Of a DNA stretch of 47,767 nucleotides, positions 47,384 to 47,767 are shown piece after piece. The stretch is taken from NCBI GenBank assembly GCA_947259715.1, contig CAMYNR010000175.1, positions 1 through 47,767 of the forward strand, in the 5' to 3' direction. Origin of the DNA: an uncultured Desulfuromonadales bacterium (GTDB lineage Bacteria > Desulfobacterota > Desulfuromonadia > Desulfuromonadales > Geopsychrobacteraceae). How positions within the stretch are numbered: position 1 is the first letter of the stretch; each line of letters starts with the position of its first letter. The position numbers were made by a program, and so were the translations under genes. Below the pieces are notes generated by a model, which saw only the letters and a list, made by a program, of their open reading frames with translations, was not told the DNA's origin and made no database searches.

Positions 47384-47767
47384 ATGGAGATCCACAATCG
47401 GCAGATCGAACTGGCCCAGCTTGAGGGTGTCAGCCACCGGGAGAATTACCCGTTTCTGCTTGAGCCTGAACGGGCAAACGGCCAGGGCGTACTGCTGATC
47501 CATGGATTCACCGCCACCCCTCGTGAGCTGCGCGCGCTGGGCGACTACCTTTGCCAACAAGGCTTTTGGGCGCATGCGGTTCGTCTGCCTGGCCACGGCA
47601 CCAGTCCGGAGGACCTGGCCCAGCGCTCCAGTGAGGAGTGGCTGGCGACCGCTGAAGAGGGCTATCGGCTGCTTGACTCGATGGGACTCCAGGTCGCTGG
47701 GGCCGGGCTGAGCACCGGCGCCCTGCTGCTGCTTGACTTGTCCCTGCGTAGAAAATTCTCTGCCCTG
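47384..47767 (+). CDS. Alpha/beta hydrolase, esterase/lipase-like (partial, 3' end outside window)
   Basis: The first 128 codons of a serine alpha/beta hydrolase. It reads GVLLIHGFTATPRELRALGD (oxyanion HGF) and later the nucleophile elbow GLSTG, with Ser at position about 115, like the carboxylesterase Est30 group. The ATG at 47384 has GGAG further upstream; a TTG at 47381 is possible. The catalytic Asp and His lie beyond the window. Confidence 0.82.
   Translation, partial: MEIHNRQIELAQLEGVSHRENYPFLLEPERANGQGVLLIHGFTATPRELRALGDYLCQQGFWAHAVRLPGHGTSPEDLAQRSSEEWLATAEEGYRLLDSMGLQVAGAGLSTGALLLLDLSLRRKFSAL

Noticed and set aside
1-47767. tRNA, rRNA, CRISPR array, prophage or transposase genes
   Set aside because: No cloverleaf-like CCA-ended segments, no spaced direct repeats of 25-40 bp and no transposase or phage motifs were seen in any gap.

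Overview
The window looks like chromosomal DNA of an anaerobic or microaerophilic Deltaproteobacterium (Desulfuromonadia; Geobacter/Desulfuromonas/Pelobacter relatives). This rests on gene content and protein resemblance, not on a marker gene. The pointers are an AhbD-type radical SAM enzyme (siroheme-dependent heme route), a small siroheme sulfite reductase next to a rubredoxin-membrane fusion, a flavodiiron protein, a gspC-to-N type II secretion operon and a PAS/GAF hybrid histidine kinase. Gene density is high, several genes overlap, and no tRNA, rRNA, CRISPR array, transposase or phage gene was seen.

Layout. 1-2.3 kb (minus): the 5' part of ahbD behind a terminator-like leader hairpin, then a nitronate monooxygenase-like flavoprotein. 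2.4-6.5 kb (plus): histidine kinase, OmpR-type regulator and an SLC12-type cation-chloride cotransporter homologue. 6.6-18.0 kb (minus): twelve type II secretion genes in the order gspC-D-E-F-G-H-I-J-K-L-M-N, with overlaps or very short gaps; the prepilin peptidase is not here. 18.1-19.5 kb (minus): rubredoxin-membrane protein and small sulfite reductase. 19.6-19.8 kb: a nested inverted-repeat element. 19.8-25.0 kb (plus): quinone-oxidoreductase-like protein, a lipoprotein behind a structured leader, and a three-gene Anbu (bacterial proteasome-like) operon of ATP-grasp, alpha-E and Anbu.

25.0-31.2 kb is a mixed run of small genes: a lipoprotein thiol peroxidase without its resolving cysteine, a shikimate-kinase-like protein, CBS, TPR, YaiI/YqxD, YceI, an M14-like DUF2817 hydrolase, a GcvR-like double-ACT protein, a 47-residue zinc-ribbon-like lipoprotein and a NUDIX hydrolase. 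31.2-38.7 kb (minus) carries the hybrid kinase, an alpha/beta hydrolase, MltA, PriA and a small membrane protein. 38.7-42.3 kb (minus) has the flavodiiron protein FprA, DAHP synthase and a class I aminotransferase. 42.4-45.6 kb (plus) has a monoheme cytochrome c, trmB-truD and a TIM-barrel isomerase-like protein. The right end has a universal stress protein, an IclR-family regulator in a promoter-rich divergent region, and the start of an esterase.

Most notable observations: (1) a perfect 10-bp tandem duplication that shifts the frame at the very end of priA; removing one copy restores a canonical PriA C-terminus. (2) A 57-bp dispersed repeat in two copies, about 41/57 identical with stem-preserving changes, one of them part of a larger nested inverted-repeat element. 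(3) A lipid-anchored Tpx with the resolving Cys replaced by Ser. (4) The Anbu operon without its usual transglutaminase partner. (5) The rubredoxin-membrane/siroheme reductase pair. (6) Unannotated structured leaders upstream of ahbD and of the lipoprotein at 21.07 kb.
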